From Enterococcus hulanensis (lineage in GTDB: Bacteria > Bacillota > Bacilli > Lactobacillales > Enterococcaceae), in NCBI RefSeq assembly GCF_005405485.1, contig NZ_BJED01000009.1:124001-188000 (forward strand): 64,000 nucleotides of DNA, in the 5' to 3' direction. The notes beneath the pieces were generated by a model. It worked only from the letters and a program-made list of their open reading frames with translations, had not been told where the DNA came from and ran no database searches. Numbering within the stretch: position 1 is the first letter of the stretch; every line of letters starts with the position of its first letter. The position numbers and the translations under genes were made by a program. This document shows positions 1 through 13,586 of the stretch, piece after piece.

Positions 1-52
1 ACCGTTGATACCCTCGTACTAAAAAAATAATCCCTTTTCCAATGAAACTCAA
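1..52 (-). CDS. yidD: Start of a YidD-like membrane-insertion factor (partial)
   Basis: Only the first 17 codons lie in the window; the gene runs off the left edge. A TTG start at 50-52 is preceded by a GAGGTGA ribosome site at a 5-nt distance. The predicted N-terminus (LSFIGKGIIFLVRGYQR) has the amphipathic helix ending in a YQ pair that is typical of YidD, which assists YidC-dependent membrane insertion. The identification rests on this short piece only; another small membrane protein is possible. Confidence 0.4.
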   Translation of the reverse strand, partial: MSFIGKGIIFLVRGYQR

Positions 53-114
53 TTCTTTCACCTCGAACGTTCCTATGTAAACTATTTTTAAAACTATCTA
101 AGATTCCACCACAA

Positions 115-150
115 TTACGATTATACTAACCCTCTTAATTGATAGTTCTA
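115..150 (-). promoter_or_regulatory. Candidate promoter for the yidD-like gene
   Basis: On the minus strand a perfect TATAAT occurs at 120-125, about 68 nt before the TTG start. The -35 region is poor, so this call rests mainly on the -10 hexamer. Confidence 0.3.
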
Positions 151-253
151 ATTTCTGCTATTTTAGACCATTTTTAATAATCTGCAAAACAAAACAATCA
201 TTCCCACAATAAATACAGCTGCATTCACCACAGCTAATATTTTAAGAAACTGC

Positions 254-291
254 AAAAAAAGAGATTACACCAAAAATGGAGCAATCCCTTT
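254..291 (-). terminator. Intrinsic terminator after murA-epuA
   Basis: The arms 281-291 and 258-268 pair over 11 positions in minus-strand RNA, including two G-U pairs, and run into a U-tract (254-260). It closes the murA-epuA transcript 20 nt after the epuA stop. Confidence 0.7.
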
Positions 292-310
292 ATTAATAAT
301 CAACGCACTA

Positions 311-487
311 TTAATGAACAAAATCTAAAATGTGACGCCAAACATCTGGCAACAGCACTTTAAATGGATTTCCGCCACCCATTGCACCATATCCAATCAT
401 ACTGCCGATGATGAATAATAAAACACCTGCAAGTAAAATCGCTACGATTCGAATCAAGCTGCGTAAGATATGTTCGCCTGAACTCAT
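311..487 (-). CDS. epuA: EpuA-like small membrane protein (RNA polymerase subunit beta family PF11772)
   Basis: This 58-residue protein starts at ATG 485-487, 11 nt after the murA stop, with an AAGGAG ribosome site overlapping the end of murA. It is one hydrophobic helix (about residues 11-31) with a short polar N-terminus and a C-terminal segment containing LLPDVW. The family is known as EpuA in pneumococcus, where it also follows murA, and is labelled a DNA-directed RNA polymerase subunit beta in databases although the function is not established. Co-transcription with murA is clear from the spacing and from the terminator that follows. Confidence 0.75.
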   Translation of the reverse strand: MSSGEHILRSLIRIVAILLAGVLLFIIGSMIGYGAMGGGNPFKVLLPDVWRHILDFVH

Positions 488-498
488 ATATCCACTCC

Positions 499-1797
499 TT
501 ATGCCATGACAGTTGCTAGGTCATTTGCTTTGCTTTCATTATCTACACGTTCCACGTCTGCACCTAAGCGTTGCAATTTTGTATGGAATTGATAATAGCC
601 GCGGTCTAAATATTTCAAATTACGCACACGTGTAATACCATTTGCCCGCAAGCCAGCTAAAACTAAAGCGGCAGCGGCACGCAAATCTGTGGCATAAACT
701 TCTGCACCTTGTAAATCTGTCGCACCCTTAATTAATGCAACATTGTTGTCAATTTTGACTTGTGCATTCATTCTGCGCATTTCTTCTAAATGTTGGAAAC
801 GATTTTCAAAAACAGTTTCTGTTGTTGTACTGACACCATCCGCAACTAATTGAATCGCCGTCATTTGTGCCTGCATATCTGTTGGGAAGCCTGGATGCGG
901 CATTGTTTTGATATCAGTCGCTTTCAACGTTTTAGGACCGATTACACGCAGGCCATCGTTTTCTTCACTAATCTTAACGCCCATTTCGATCAATTTAGAG
1001 ATTAATGGACGATTATGTTCTGGGATCGCACCATCAATCAAAACATTTCCCTCTGTCATCGCAGCAGCAACCATAAATGTACCCGCTTCGATACGGTCTT
1101 GAACGATTGGATGTGATACGGCATGAAGATGATCAACGCCTTCAATTCGCATTGTTTCTGTACCAGCACCATGAATGCTGGCACCCATTTTATTCAAGAA
1201 GTTTGCTAAATCAACGATTTCAGGTTCACGAGCAACGTTTTCGATTACCGTTGTTCCTTTGGCTTTTACAGCCGCCATCATGATATTTTGAGTCGCGCCA
1301 ACACTTGGGAAGTCTAAATAAATAGTATCTCCAACCAATTCATCAGCAATTGCCTCGATATACCCATTTTTTTGGATAATCTTCGCACCTAATGCTTGAA
1401 ATCCTTTTAAATGCAAGTCAATTGGGCGTTTGCCGATCGCACATCCTCCCGGCATCGCAACTTTGGCATGACCGTTACGAGCCAATAGAGGTCCCATTAC
1501 AACAATAGATGCACGCATTTTACTTACATATTCATAAGGAGCTTCCACGAGTAACTGACGTGTAGCATCCACGGTAATTTCTTTCGTTTCTTCATTAAAC
1601 TCAACGTCTGTATTCAAATAACGAATCACTTGATTCATGGTAAAGACATCAGATAAAATCGGAACATTACTTAAAGTTGATGTTCCTTCTTCCGCCAATA
1701 AAGTCGCAGCTAAAATTGGCAGCACAGCATTTTTGGCTCCTTCGATATGTACTGTTCCTCTTAATTGTTTACCACCACGAACGATGATCTCTTCCAT
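499..1797 (-). CDS. murA: UDP-N-acetylglucosamine 1-carboxyvinyltransferase
   Basis: MurA transfers enolpyruvate from PEP to UDP-GlcNAc, the first committed step of peptidoglycan synthesis in the cytosol. The 432 residues are full length for the EPSP-synthase fold. Lys22 lies in GAKNAV and the catalytic, fosfomycin-reactive Cys119 lies in [13 protein letters not shown] strong GGAGG ribosome site precedes the ATG. Low-GC Gram-positives usually carry two MurA paralogues; the position downstream of the ATP synthase operon and a DUF1146 gene matches Bacillus murAA, so this is probably the principal copy. It is followed at 11 nt by epuA. Confidence 0.95.
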   Translation of the reverse strand: MEEIIVRGGKQLRGTVHIEGAKNAVLPILAATLLAEEGTSTLSNVPILSDVFTMNQVIRYLNTDVEFNEETKEITVDATRQLLVEAPYEYVSKMRASIVVMGPLLARNGHAKVAMPGGCAIGKRPIDLHLKGFQALGAKIIQKNGYIEAIADELVGDTIYLDFPSVGATQNIMMAAVKAKGTTVIENVAREPEIVDLANFLNKMGASIHGAGTETMRIEGVDHLHAVSHPIVQDRIEAGTFMVAAAMTEGNVLIDGAIPEHNRPLISKLIEMGVKISEENDGLRVIGPKTLKATDIKTMPHPGFPTDMQAQMTAIQLVADGVSTTTETVFENRFQHLEEMRRMNAQVKIDNNVALIKGATDLQGAEVYATDLRAAAALVLAGLRANGITRVRNLKYLDRGYYQFHTKLQRLGADVERVDNESKANDLATVMA

Positions 1798-1841
1798 TGT
1801 ATTCCCTCCAAAAAAGCTATCGATTTCCGCATATATGTACC

Positions 1842-2075
1842 TTAGTTAAATGTCAAAAATATATTTTTACACAAAAGAATGATTTCCAAGAAGAATGTGC
1901 TGCAAGTAAAACCTAAAGCAATTGCTATCATCAAAATCACAAGTCTTACCTGTGTTTCCTTGAACGCCTTAAAAAAATTTTCTATGCGCAATGATCTTAA
2001 AGACCAAAAAGCTAAATAGATAAAGGAAAAATGCGAGACGATTCTAATGATTGCATCAATTCCATATACTTGCAT
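1842..2075 (-). CDS. DUF1146 family membrane protein (YwzB-like)
   Basis: This 77-residue protein has two hydrophobic segments, one around residues 10-25 and one around 45-70. The start is placed at ATG 2073-2075 because GAAAGGA lies 8 nt upstream; an in-frame ATG nine codons earlier has no ribosome site and lies close to the promoter. The sequence [20 protein letters not shown] is the recognisable DUF1146 core. Members of this family sit between the ATP synthase genes and murA in many Firmicutes; their function is unknown. It probably heads the murA-epuA transcript. Confidence 0.75.
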   Translation of the reverse strand: MQVYGIDAIIRIVSHFSFIYLAFWSLRSLRIENFFKAFKETQVRLVILMIAIALGFTCSTFFLEIILLCKNIFLTFN

Positions 2076-2109
2076 AATTCGTATCCTTTCAAAAAAAATC
2101 AACAGTTGG

Positions 2110-2140
2110 ATTATATCACAGTTTCAGATAAAGAAGAACA
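2110..2140 (-). promoter_or_regulatory. Extended -10 promoter for DUF1146-murA-epuA
   Basis: Minus-strand TGATATAAT (2110-2118) is a perfect extended -10 element, 35 nt before the DUF1146 start. The -35 region is only weakly similar to consensus, which is normal for extended -10 promoters. Confidence 0.6.
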
Positions 2141-2384
2141 CTTTGCACACTCAAAGGACTGTACAGAAACTTTTAAAAAACTTAAGATTTATTTTTTGTT
2201 TTTTAAACATCCAAAGTAATTTCTGTTATTCCGAAAAAGTCCTTTAAAAATTTTTGTTTGGATTTTTTTATCAATTTCTCGAGAAATTTTTAATTAATTT
2301 TGATAATGAAATTTTAAAGAAATAGGTTTCAGTTATTTAGCTCTTTAATCTAAAGATAGTTTTAAAAAATTGGTTTTTTGCAAG
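2141..2384. other. AT-rich spacer between atpC and the DUF1146 gene
   Basis: About 240 nt of very AT-rich sequence without a credible reading frame. The only structure I see is a 16-bp perfect palindrome centred on CTCGAG (2273-2288); its role is unknown. Confidence 0.5.
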
Positions 2385-2417
2385 AAAAAAGCTATGTCAA
2401 AAAATTGACACAGCCTT
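2385..2417 (-). terminator. Intrinsic terminator of the atp operon
   Basis: Arms 2405-2417 and 2388-2400 pair over 13 positions in minus-strand RNA and are followed by a U-run. It lies 10 nt after the atpC stop codon. Confidence 0.85.
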
Positions 2418-2426
2418 CTCAAAAAA

Positions 2427-2861
2427 TTAACGATGTTTTGATACTTTGATACGATTCATCGCACGGTGTAAAGCAACTTCGGCACGACTTAATTGGTCGG
2501 TGTCTTGTTTTTCACGAGCTTCTTGAATCCGTGCTTCCGCACGTTGTTTTGCTCTTTCGGCACGAGAGACATCAATATCGCGTTCGCGTTCAGCAGTATC
2601 AGCGATGATCGTCAATACATTATCTCGAACTTCCATGATTCCACCGTTGACTGCAATCCAGTCAACGTGTGTATCAGAATCTGTTCGACGAACACGAACC
2701 TCATCGATTGCAAGGGGGGCAATGATCGGCGCATGATTGGGTAAAATCCCAATTTCACCAGCGACTGTTTTAGCAACAACGATGGTTGCACTATGATCAT
2801 AGACGTTACCATCTGGAGTAACAACGTTCACTTGCAGAACTTTGTTTTTTTCTTGTTCCAT
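2427..2861 (-). CDS. atpC: F1 ATP synthase subunit epsilon
   Basis: This 144-residue subunit forms part of the rotary central stalk and can inhibit ATP hydrolysis. The N-terminal beta-sandwich (about 1-88, with [16 protein letters not shown]) is followed by the helical hairpin rich in Ala, Arg and Glu (about 95-144). It is the last gene of the operon and ends just before the terminator. The length is usual for Enterococcus-type epsilon subunits. Confidence 0.96.
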   Translation of the reverse strand: MEQEKNKVLQVNVVTPDGNVYDHSATIVVAKTVAGEIGILPNHAPIIAPLAIDEVRVRRTDSDTHVDWIAVNGGIMEVRDNVLTIIADTAERERDIDVSRAERAKQRAEARIQEAREKQDTDQLSRAEVALHRAMNRIKVSKHR

Positions 2862-2874
2862 CGGGCACCTCTTT

Positions 2875-5200
<2,326 letters not shown>

Positions 5201-5218
5201 GATTTATTCTCACCTCGA

Positions 5219-6745
<1,527 letters not shown>

Positions 6746-6764
6746 TCATTTCACCTCTTCTTCT

Positions 6765-7310
6765 CTACTTTTTACTAAGTGCTGCTCGTAGACCATTTAA
6801 TTGGCTGGCGAGGCTTCCGTCGATCACTTGATGATCGGCTTCAACAATGACACCGCCGAGAATTGATTTATCAACTAACGGGGTTAGCGTGGCCTTCTGG
6901 TAGCCAAAAACATCAGCGACTTTTGCTTCAAGTTCATGTTTCTTTTCTTCAGAGAGCGGTACAGCCGTGGTGACTGTTCCGTGTGCGATTTTATTTAATT
7001 CATCATAACGACGTTCAAATTCCTCAATCATAAAAGGAAGATCATCGCTACGATTGTATTCAAAAACAACTAATAGGAAGTTTTTGACGATACCGTCAAA
7101 GCCGCCAATAAAAGCATCCATGATGGCGTTCTTTTCAGCACTTGTTAAACGAACATCGGTCAAAATATTCCCTAAATCAGGAATTTCTTTACAGATTTCT
7201 CGAATTGTCAATAACTCTTGATAAACATCATCGGCAGCTTTATTTTCGATCGCCAATTCAAACAACGCTTTTCCATAACGTTTACCAACAGTATATTTAT
7301 CAAGCTTCAT
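6765..7310 (-). CDS. atpH: F1 ATP synthase subunit delta
   Basis: This 181-residue peripheral-stalk subunit links F1 to subunit b. The N-terminal six-helix domain begins with KYTVGKRYGKALFELA, and the C-terminus holds the conserved segment PLVDKSILGGVIVEADHQVI. Its start overlaps the end of atpF by 11 nt, which suggests translational coupling. Confidence 0.96.
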   Translation of the reverse strand: MKLDKYTVGKRYGKALFELAIENKAADDVYQELLTIREICKEIPDLGNILTDVRLTSAEKNAIMDAFIGGFDGIVKNFLLVVFEYNRSDDLPFMIEEFERRYDELNKIAHGTVTTAVPLSEEKKHELEAKVADVFGYQKATLTPLVDKSILGGVIVEADHQVIDGSLASQLNGLRAALSKK

Positions 7311-7821
7311 GTTTTGTATTACCTAACTTATCCATATAGTCATTAATCAAATCTTGATGAGCATCTTGCGAAAGCTCTTTACTCAAGATCTTTTCTGCGA
7401 TTTGTAGAGAAAGTGTAGCCACATCATCTTTAACAGAAGTCAACGCGTTTTCACGTTCATCTTTGATTTCCGCTTGTGCGCGATCTTTTAGACGAGTAAC
7501 TTCTTCTTTTGTATCCTTGATGATGTTTTGACGGCTTAACTCGCCACTTTCTTTCGCATTTTTGATGATATCTGCCGCATCACTACGAGAACTTGCTAAC
7601 TGAGTTTCACGTTCTTTTTCCAACTCAGCCGCTTTAATCCGAGATTGTTCGGCAGAATCTAGATCATTGGCGATCTTATCTTCACGTTTTTGCAGAATGT
7701 CTTGAACCGCACCCCACGCGAATTTTTTTAATAATGCCATCAGTATCACGAATGATAGCGTAACGACAATTAGATTACCGAGCGTTACATTAACAGCCTC
7801 AGCAATTACTAGATTCAGCAT
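7300..7821 (-). CDS. atpF: F0 ATP synthase subunit b
   Basis: This 173-residue stator subunit has one membrane helix near the N-terminus (about residues 12-32, GNLIVVTLSFVILMALLKKF) and a long charged coiled-coil helix (about 40-150). A GAAAGGAAG ribosome site precedes the ATG. The 96-nt gap from atpE is the largest within the operon and contains two hairpins. Confidence 0.96.
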   Translation of the reverse strand: MLNLVIAEAVNVTLGNLIVVTLSFVILMALLKKFAWGAVQDILQKREDKIANDLDSAEQSRIKAAELEKERETQLASSRSDAADIIKNAKESGELSRQNIIKDTKEEVTRLKDRAQAEIKDERENALTSVKDDVATLSLQIAEKILSKELSQDAHQDLINDYMDKLGNTKHEA

Positions 7822-7851
7822 ACTCGGTCTTCCTTTCTGTTCTTTCTCATT

Positions 7852-7894
7852 AAAAGAACCGTCAAGCGGTCCTCCTTGCTCACCTATCAGTGAG
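7852..7894 (-). other. Two small hairpins between atpE and atpF
   Basis: In minus-strand RNA a 5-6 bp hairpin (7879-7883 with 7890-7894) is followed by a 6-bp GC-rich hairpin (7867-7872 with 7856-7861) and four U residues (7852-7855). The second has the look of a weak attenuator or an RNA-processing barrier after atpE. Confidence 0.5.
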
Positions 7895-7917
7895 TCTCAA
7901 CAAAAAAGTATTAGTTT

Positions 7918-8154
<237 letters not shown>

Positions 8155-8163
8155 TTAAATTTT

Positions 8164-8877
8164 TTATTCTACCTCGATTTTATGACTGATATAAACCATA
8201 GATAGAGTTGTGAAAACAAATGCTTGGATACTACCGATAAATAGTGAGAATGCGATCCAAATCATCTCAAGCGGTATCGCGAATGGCAAAGTCCACCATC
8301 CCGCGCTTGTGACCATGCTTGCGATAAGCGAAAGCAATACTTCACCAGCAAAAATGTTACCGTAAAGACGTAAGCCTAACGTAATAACATTTGTAAATTC
8401 TTCCATCAACTTAATAGGAAATAATCCTGCTGGTGTAAAGAAAGAATTTTTGATGTAACCGCCTAAGCCCAATTTCTCTGTGCCTAGATAATTGGCTAAT
8501 ACCAATACGAGTAAGGCCAATCCCATTGTTACAAAGGGGTTAGCAGTCGGACTTTTCCAATAAGTCACCTCATTACCTGTGACGATTTTTGTGACCAGCC
8601 CAATTTGGTTTGCTACAAAAATAAATAAGAACAACGTAAATGAGAACAAACTAAAATTTCTGACTTCTTTACGAGGCATGTTGTCGCCAACTATATTCGT
8701 AGTGAAATCAATGACCCACTCAATTGCGTTTTGCTTTCCTTTGGGCTTCAATGATAGGTTGCGTGTAAATGTAAAAACAAGGAAGAAGACAATCACACAT
8801 GTCAAAATAATCATTGTCGTTACCGTACCATCAAACCATATGGGACCAATATGGAAAACCCAAGATTTTTCATCCAA
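8164..8877 (-). CDS. atpB: F0 ATP synthase subunit a
   Basis: This 237-residue membrane protein forms the half-channels and contacts the c ring. Essential Arg170 lies in LGLRLYGNIFAGE. Five to six hydrophobic helices are visible. The start is a TTG (8875-8877) with GAGGTGAAC upstream; no ATG fits. It is the first gene of the operon: there is no atpI homologue between it and smpB. Confidence 0.97.
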   Translation of the reverse strand: MDEKSWVFHIGPIWFDGTVTTMIILTCVIVFFLVFTFTRNLSLKPKGKQNAIEWVIDFTTNIVGDNMPRKEVRNFSLFSFTLFLFIFVANQIGLVTKIVTGNEVTYWKSPTANPFVTMGLALLVLVLANYLGTEKLGLGGYIKNSFFTPAGLFPIKLMEEFTNVITLGLRLYGNIFAGEVLLSLIASMVTSAGWWTLPFAIPLEMIWIAFSLFIGSIQAFVFTTLSMVYISHKIEVE

Positions 8878-9084
8878 TTCAGTTCACCTCTCTTCCCAGC
8901 GACTCGCGTCAGCTCGTGCCTGCTTAGCGCTGCTCCTCAAAATACTACCGTATGTTACCACCAGAGAAAGAAAATTTCAAAGAATTTTCCTAAAAATTTT
9001 CGAATAACTCGGAGTTTTTTTCTCTAACGTTATTTTATCCCTGCCTATACGCCTTAATTAGCTGGTTTTGCCCGCAAAGCGGCT

Positions 9085-9111
9085 AGTATAGATTGTAACC
9101 AATCGTATCAA
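9085..9111 (-). promoter_or_regulatory. Candidate promoter of the atp operon
   Basis: Minus-strand TTGATA (9106-9111) and TATACT (9085-9090) are separated by 15 nt, slightly short. A small GC-rich hairpin (GCCGC/GCGGG, about 9069-9083) follows at the start of the roughly 200-nt leader. No other -10/-35 pair in the smpB-atpB gap looks better. Confidence 0.4.
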
Positions 9112-9165
9112 AAACCATTGTGAAGTAAAGAAATTATCCCCAAATATGCGAAAAAGAATATTTTG

Positions 9166-9630
9166 CTAACGAGAATAGTTTTTCAACGTCCGACTAATTT
9201 GTCGATCAACATCTTTACGCTTCAAACTTTCTCGCTTATCGTATTGATTTTTTCCCTTCGCAACACCGATCAACACCTTTGCGTACCCATCTTTCAAATA
9301 TACTTTCAATGGTACTAGTGTTATCCCAGTATTTTTTAATTCACCAGCTAAACGCGCAATCTGTTTTTTGTGCATCAATAATTTACGTGTCCGAACAGGA
9401 TCATGATTAAAGATATTTCCTTGTTCGTACGGACTAATGTGAACATTATATAAAAAAGCCTCGCCATTTCTAACACGAGCAAATCCGTCCTTCAAATTGA
9501 TACGACTATTACGAATAGATTTGATTTCAGTACCTTGCAAAACAATTCCAGCCTCGATCGTATCAATGATCGTATAATCGTGGCGTGCCTTTTTATTTTG
9601 TGCGACTAATTTACCTTCACCTTTTGGCAT
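9166..9630 (-). CDS. smpB: SsrA-binding protein SmpB
   Basis: SmpB binds tmRNA and places it in stalled ribosomes for trans-translation. The 154-residue protein has the conserved core ([17 protein letters not shown], then [10 protein letters not shown]) and a basic C-terminal tail ([20 protein letters not shown]). It is 1 nt after rnr, an arrangement common in Firmicutes and consistent with RNase R degrading non-stop mRNA during trans-translation. The tmRNA gene itself is not in the window. Confidence 0.97.
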   Translation of the reverse strand: MPKGEGKLVAQNKKARHDYTIIDTIEAGIVLQGTEIKSIRNSRINLKDGFARVRNGEAFLYNVHISPYEQGNIFNHDPVRTRKLLMHKKQIARLAGELKNTGITLVPLKVYLKDGYAKVLIGVAKGKNQYDKRESLKRKDVDRQISRTLKNYSR

Positions 9631-9631
9631 A

Positions 9632-12001
9632 TTATCCCTTCTTTCTTCCGGACTTTTTCTTTTTAGCTACTGATTTGTAAAAAGGTTTTTTTCCTTTTTT
9701 CTTTTTCTTATCTTTTCCATTTTTAGGTCGGTCGGAATTTTTTCCGTATGATCTTTCGTTATTGTTCTTTCGTCCGCCAGTTGTTTTACGCTTTTGATTC
9801 TGACGATTGTTTTTCGGTACTACCAAAGAAGGAATTTCCTCTGCTTCTAGCAGTTCGAAATCAATTTCCCGAGTCTCAGGATCAGATTTAGTGACCTTTA
9901 TTCGAACTTTCTGTCCAATCTTAAAAGTCTGACGTGTACGTTCGCCCACCAAAGCCAATTGATTTTCAATAAAGTGGAAGTAGTCCTGCTTCAACTCGTT
10001 TAGGTGGATCATTCCTTCAACCGTATTTGGTAATTCTATGAATATCCCAAACTTAGTAACAGAGCTAATAATACCGTCGAATTCTTCACCAATTTTGTCG
10101 GCCATATATTCGGCTTTTTTCATGCTATCGACTTCACGCTCTGCTTCTACAGATCGTCGCTCCATTTTTGAACTATGATCAGCGATTTCAGGCAATAATT
10201 CGGCCCATTTTTCTTTTGTTGCATCGCCTTGATCTTGACTATAGATCCGGATTAAGCGATGGACAATCAAATCCGGATAACGTCGAATTGGCGAAGTAAA
10301 GTGTGTGTAATATTCTGCTGCTAATCCATAATGTCCATAATTATCTTCCGAGTAGCGTGCTTGTTGCATGCTGCGTAACAGCATTGTATTAATTACTGCC
10401 GCCTCTGGTTTATCTTCTACATCATGTATCACTTGTTGCAGATCTTTCGGGGTAATTGTATTCTTCGTACCTTTTACTAAGATACCCAACGCTGCTGCAA
10501 AATCGAAAAAGCGCTGCATCTTTTCTTCTTTCGGTTGCTCGTGAACTCGATAAATAAACGGCAGTTTCAGCCGATTGAAATGCTCAGCAACCGTTTCGTT
10601 TGCTGCCAACATAAAGGATTCAATCAACCGTTCACCAACGCCGCGTTCGCGTAATTCAATTCCAGTTGGATGACCCTCGGTATCTACGAGAATTTTTGCT
10701 TCACGATCTTCAAAATTGATGGCTCCACGGCGATTGCGCCGTGCTTCAAGTATTTGGTGAAGCTCCTTCATCAAGCGAAACATCGGTACCAAATCACGAT
10801 ATCGTTCAATCGTTTCTAGATCCTCTTCCTCCAAAATGTCATTTACGGCAGAATAGGTCATGCGCTCACTTGTTTGAATGACACTTTGAAAAATATCATG
10901 ATGTAGAATCGTACCACTAGGATCAATCTCCATCTCACAACTCATCGTTAACCGTGGCACATGTGGATTCAAAGAACAAATACCGTTAGATAGCCTTTGG
11001 GGGATCATTGGAATTACACGATCTGTTAAATAGACACTTGTTCCGCGTTCAAAAGCTTCATTATCTAATACACTGTTCTCAGTTACATAGTAAGACACAT
11101 CAGCGATATGTACTCCTAAAAAATAATTCCCATTTTCTAATTTACGCACGGTTACCGCATCATCCAAATCTTTAGCATCTGCACCGTCAATTGTAACGAT
11201 TTGCTGATCGCGCAAATCGCGTCGGCCAAGCAAATCAGATTCCACGATTTTGTCAGGTACTTGTTCAGACGCTGTTTGAACCTCATCGGGAAATTGTGTT
11301 GGAATCCCTTGGGCAATCACGATTGACAAAATATCCATGCCAGGATCGTTCTTATGGCCGATTACTTTAGTAACCAAACCTTCTAAACTCGTAGTGTACC
11401 CTTTTTCTGGGTAATGAGTGATCTCGACGATAACAACACTGCCATCCACTGGTTGGATTCCTTCTGCCGCGATGAAAACTTTAAACTGCGCACTTTTTTT
11501 ATCCTTCGGGGTAACATAACCAAATAAATCAGATTCTGCGATTTCATCTACATCAAAAGCAGTGAACTCGCCGACAAGTTGTTGAATCTTTCGTTCTTTA
11601 ATAGAAACGACTCGCCCTTCTGCTCCACGATCAGAAAAGAGGTCAGCCGTTTTTTGAATATCAATCATGACGACATCGCCGTCCATCGCAAAGTTTGTCG
11701 CTTCCTTTGGAATGAAAATATCTGGTTCTTCAGGATCAATCGTCACGAAACCAAATCCTCGTTCATTACGACGGAAGATTCCTTCCACTTCAATTGGTTG
11801 AAATGGTAATTTGATTCGACCTTTTTTGTTAAATTCTAAGGCTTTTTCTCGCTCCAACTGCGCAACAGTTTTAACTAATACTTTAAAATCCTCACTTTTA
11901 CGCATATCTAAAATTTCTGCTAATTCTTCCATTGAAAGACTTTTTTTATTGGCTGCTTTCAACCCAGCCAGTATTTCTGTTTTAATTGTTTTTCTCTCCA
12001 T
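9632..12001 (-). CDS. rnr: Ribonuclease R
   Basis: RNase R is a processive 3'-5' exoribonuclease that degrades structured RNA. From the N-terminus I see a helix-turn-helix segment (about 1-65), cold-shock OB folds (about 70-220), the RNB catalytic domain with the metal-binding acidic cluster [12 protein letters not shown], an S1 domain (about 620-710, [17 protein letters not shown]) and a very basic Lys/Arg/Gly/Asn tail of about 75 residues. I start at ATG 11999-12001 (789 residues) because GGAGAG lies 7 nt upstream; a TTG six codons earlier has no clear site. The start overlaps the esterase end by 20 nt. Confidence 0.95.
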   Translation of the reverse strand: MERKTIKTEILAGLKAANKKSLSMEELAEILDMRKSEDFKVLVKTVAQLEREKALEFNKKGRIKLPFQPIEVEGIFRRNERGFGFVTIDPEEPDIFIPKEATNFAMDGDVVMIDIQKTADLFSDRGAEGRVVSIKERKIQQLVGEFTAFDVDEIAESDLFGYVTPKDKKSAQFKVFIAAEGIQPVDGSVVIVEITHYPEKGYTTSLEGLVTKVIGHKNDPGMDILSIVIAQGIPTQFPDEVQTASEQVPDKIVESDLLGRRDLRDQQIVTIDGADAKDLDDAVTVRKLENGNYFLGVHIADVSYYVTENSVLDNEAFERGTSVYLTDRVIPMIPQRLSNGICSLNPHVPRLTMSCEMEIDPSGTILHHDIFQSVIQTSERMTYSAVNDILEEEDLETIERYRDLVPMFRLMKELHQILEARRNRRGAINFEDREAKILVDTEGHPTGIELRERGVGERLIESFMLAANETVAEHFNRLKLPFIYRVHEQPKEEKMQRFFDFAAALGILVKGTKNTITPKDLQQVIHDVEDKPEAAVINTMLLRSMQQARYSEDNYGHYGLAAEYYTHFTSPIRRYPDLIVHRLIRIYSQDQGDATKEKWAELLPEIADHSSKMERRSVEAEREVDSMKKAEYMADKIGEEFDGIISSVTKFGIFIELPNTVEGMIHLNELKQDYFHFIENQLALVGERTRQTFKIGQKVRIKVTKSDPETREIDFELLEAEEIPSLVVPKNNRQNQKRKTTGGRKNNNERSYGKNSDRPKNGKDKKKKKGKKPFYKSVAKKKKSGRKKG

Positions 12002-12746
12002 AATCTTCTCTCCAGCCAAGACCAGCTAAAAAATCGGCCACGTCTTGTTCTAATTGTCTTCTTTCTGGTCCCACAGTAATCACATGACCACTTCTTGGGT
12101 ACCATTTCAAGGTAAAGGTTGTCTGCTGCAAACGTTCTGCTGTTTTGAATACTCCTTTAGCATCGATCATTTCATCCTGCCCTGACTGAGCCATAAAGAA
12201 AGGACGATTAATTTTCGCTAAATCTTCATAAGCAATATGCGCCTGTTCCTCGATCGTTCCTAATTGCTGCTCTACTAACGGTCGGTAACTTTCAACTTTT
12301 TCTTTCGTCGTTTCTGCACCGTTTCGTTCAAGCACTTGTTGAGCATATAATAGGAAGTTTTCTGTTACATTCGTTTTTACCGGTGCGATGGGTGAACAGA
12401 AAAATCCGCCGCCCATAAAACTGTCAGGCATTGTGCTTATCAAGCGGGTCGCATAGGTTCCTCCCATTGAAAGTCCCAAAACAGCAATATCTTGATATCC
12501 TTGTTCTTGTAAAAAAGCGACTGCTTTTTGACTATCTTGCCACCATTTCTCAGAAGTCTCTTGTAAAATATCCAACGGATCTAATGTTCCATGTCCTGTG
12601 AAAAGCGGAGCATAAATTGTATAATCTAATTTTTCTAAAAAACGCGCCAGCATCCGCACATCATTGGGGCTGCCCGAATAAGCGTGTAAGAGTAAAACCG
12701 CTCGTTTTCCATGAGGTAAAAATAGCGACTCAGGTGCTTGATTCAT
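11982..12746 (-). CDS. Alpha/beta-hydrolase carboxylesterase (Est30 type)
   Basis: This 254-residue protein has the alpha/beta-hydrolase fold with nucleophile Ser93 in GLSMGG, a probable acid Asp in SGQDEMID and a His in RSGHVITV. The oxyanion region HAYSGSPND near residue 21 matches Est30/YvaK-type carboxylesterases. The secG-est-rnr-smpB order is conserved in Bacillus and relatives, but the natural substrate is unknown. It is followed by rnr with overlap. Confidence 0.88.
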   Translation of the reverse strand: MNQAPESLFLPHGKRAVLLLHAYSGSPNDVRMLARFLEKLDYTIYAPLFTGHGTLDPLDILQETSEKWWQDSQKAVAFLQEQGYQDIAVLGLSMGGTYATRLISTMPDSFMGGGFFCSPIAPVKTNVTENFLLYAQQVLERNGAETTKEKVESYRPLVEQQLGTIEEQAHIAYEDLAKINRPFFMAQSGQDEMIDAKGVFKTAERLQQTTFTLKWYPRSGHVITVGPERRQLEQDVADFLAGLGWREDYGEKNN

Positions 12747-12819
12747 TTTTCTTCACTCCTCGTATATCGTCCTACTGAACCCACTATGCATTAAAAACAG
12801 TGTAAAATCCTCTTTAAGG

Positions 12820-12845
12820 ATTATAACTTTTTATTAACTCCAGGT
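12820..12845 (-). promoter_or_regulatory. Possible promoter for est-rnr-smpB
   Basis: A perfect minus-strand TATAAT occurs at 12820-12825, about 75 nt before the esterase ATG. The -35 region is not convincing. Confidence 0.35.
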
Positions 12846-12937
12846 GCATACAAATTTTTAACTAAGTAAAGTGAGATCAATAGAACTAACCTTCTTTGTT
12901 CTATCTTAAAGTGTACTTGATTTAGTACAAATACAAA

Positions 12938-12966
12938 ATAAAAAAGACCTCTCAATTGAGAGGTCG
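12938..12966 (-). terminator. Intrinsic terminator of secG
   Basis: A perfect 8-bp stem GACCTCTC/GAGAGGTC with an AATT loop is followed on the minus strand by TTTTTTATTTT. It lies immediately after the secG stop codon, so est probably needs its own promoter. Confidence 0.9.
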
Positions 12967-12969
12967 GTT

Positions 12970-13206
12970 TTATTTGCTTGATAAAAACATTAATACGAAG
13001 AGCAAAATCATCCAGATCGCACCTAAAACGGCGGTTGATCGTTGCATTACAGCTTCAAAACCGCGTGCCTTTTGCTTTCCGAACAATTGATCTGCGCCGC
13101 CAGTAAAAGCACTTGCAGCACTATTTTGTTTGCTAGGTTGCATCATGATCGTGATAACAATGATCACTGACAAAACTAAGATAACGCCCAAAATAAAATT
13201 ATACAA
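12970..13206 (-). CDS. secG: Preprotein translocase subunit SecG
   Basis: This 78-residue protein has two membrane helices (about 2-22 and 55-76) separated by a polar loop rich in Ser, Ala and Gly (QPSKQNSAASAFTGGADQLFG), as in SecG, which assists SecYEG translocation. The start is TTG (13204-13206) with a strong GGAGG site upstream. Confidence 0.95.
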   Translation of the reverse strand: MYNFILGVILVLSVIIVITIMMQPSKQNSAASAFTGGADQLFGKQKARGFEAVMQRSTAVLGAIWMILLFVLMFLSSK

Positions 13207-13243
13207 AAGATGATCCTCCTTATTTCCAAACTACCTCATTTTT

Positions 13244-13275
13244 ACTTTAGCACAATTGAAGTCATTTGACTAGAG
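13244..13275 (-). promoter_or_regulatory. Possible extended -10 promoter of secG
   Basis: Minus-strand TGCTAAAGT, with the -10 at 13244-13249, lies about 38 nt before the TTG start. The -35 match is weak. Confidence 0.35.
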
Positions 13276-13285
13276 AAGTCCAAAC

Positions 13286-13561
13286 TTATTTTCTTAAAAC
13301 ATCTGCATATTCTGATTTTTCTTCGAATTCTTTTTTCGCAAAAGGACATAAAGGAATGATCTTTTTGCCTTCATTTCGAGCTTTTTCTACACCGGCTGCA
13401 ACTAATTTTTCTGCTAAACCTTGTCCACGATAAGTTGGATCAACAAATGTGTGATCAATGATCATAATTTCTGAACCCGCGTTAGACCAAGTCATTTCAC
13501 CCGCTTCTTCATTTGCATCGTTCAATAAAACAAAACGTTCCTTTTCTTCTTTTATTTCCAT
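13286..13561 (-). CDS. YjdJ-like GNAT acetyltransferase
   Basis: This 91-residue protein is the short GNAT form (GCN5-related, YjdJ/NATD1 type) with the acetyl-CoA loop TYRGQGLAEKLVAAGVEKAR and the C-terminal PLCPFAKKEFE segment, both diagnostic of the family. I place the start at ATG 13559-13561 with GGAG 7 nt upstream; a longer frame lacks a site. It lies 25 nt after a YjdI-like iron-sulfur protein; the same two families are neighbours in Escherichia coli. The substrate is unknown. Confidence 0.85.
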   Translation of the reverse strand: MEIKEEKERFVLLNDANEEAGEMTWSNAGSEIMIIDHTFVDPTYRGQGLAEKLVAAGVEKARNEGKKIIPLCPFAKKEFEEKSEYADVLRK

Positions 13562-13586
13562 AATGATTCTCCTTAAATTAAAATAT

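Noticed and set aside
163-250. Short hydrophobic frame on the minus strand left of epuA
   Set aside because: No ribosome site and it follows a terminator; more likely chance or a remnant.
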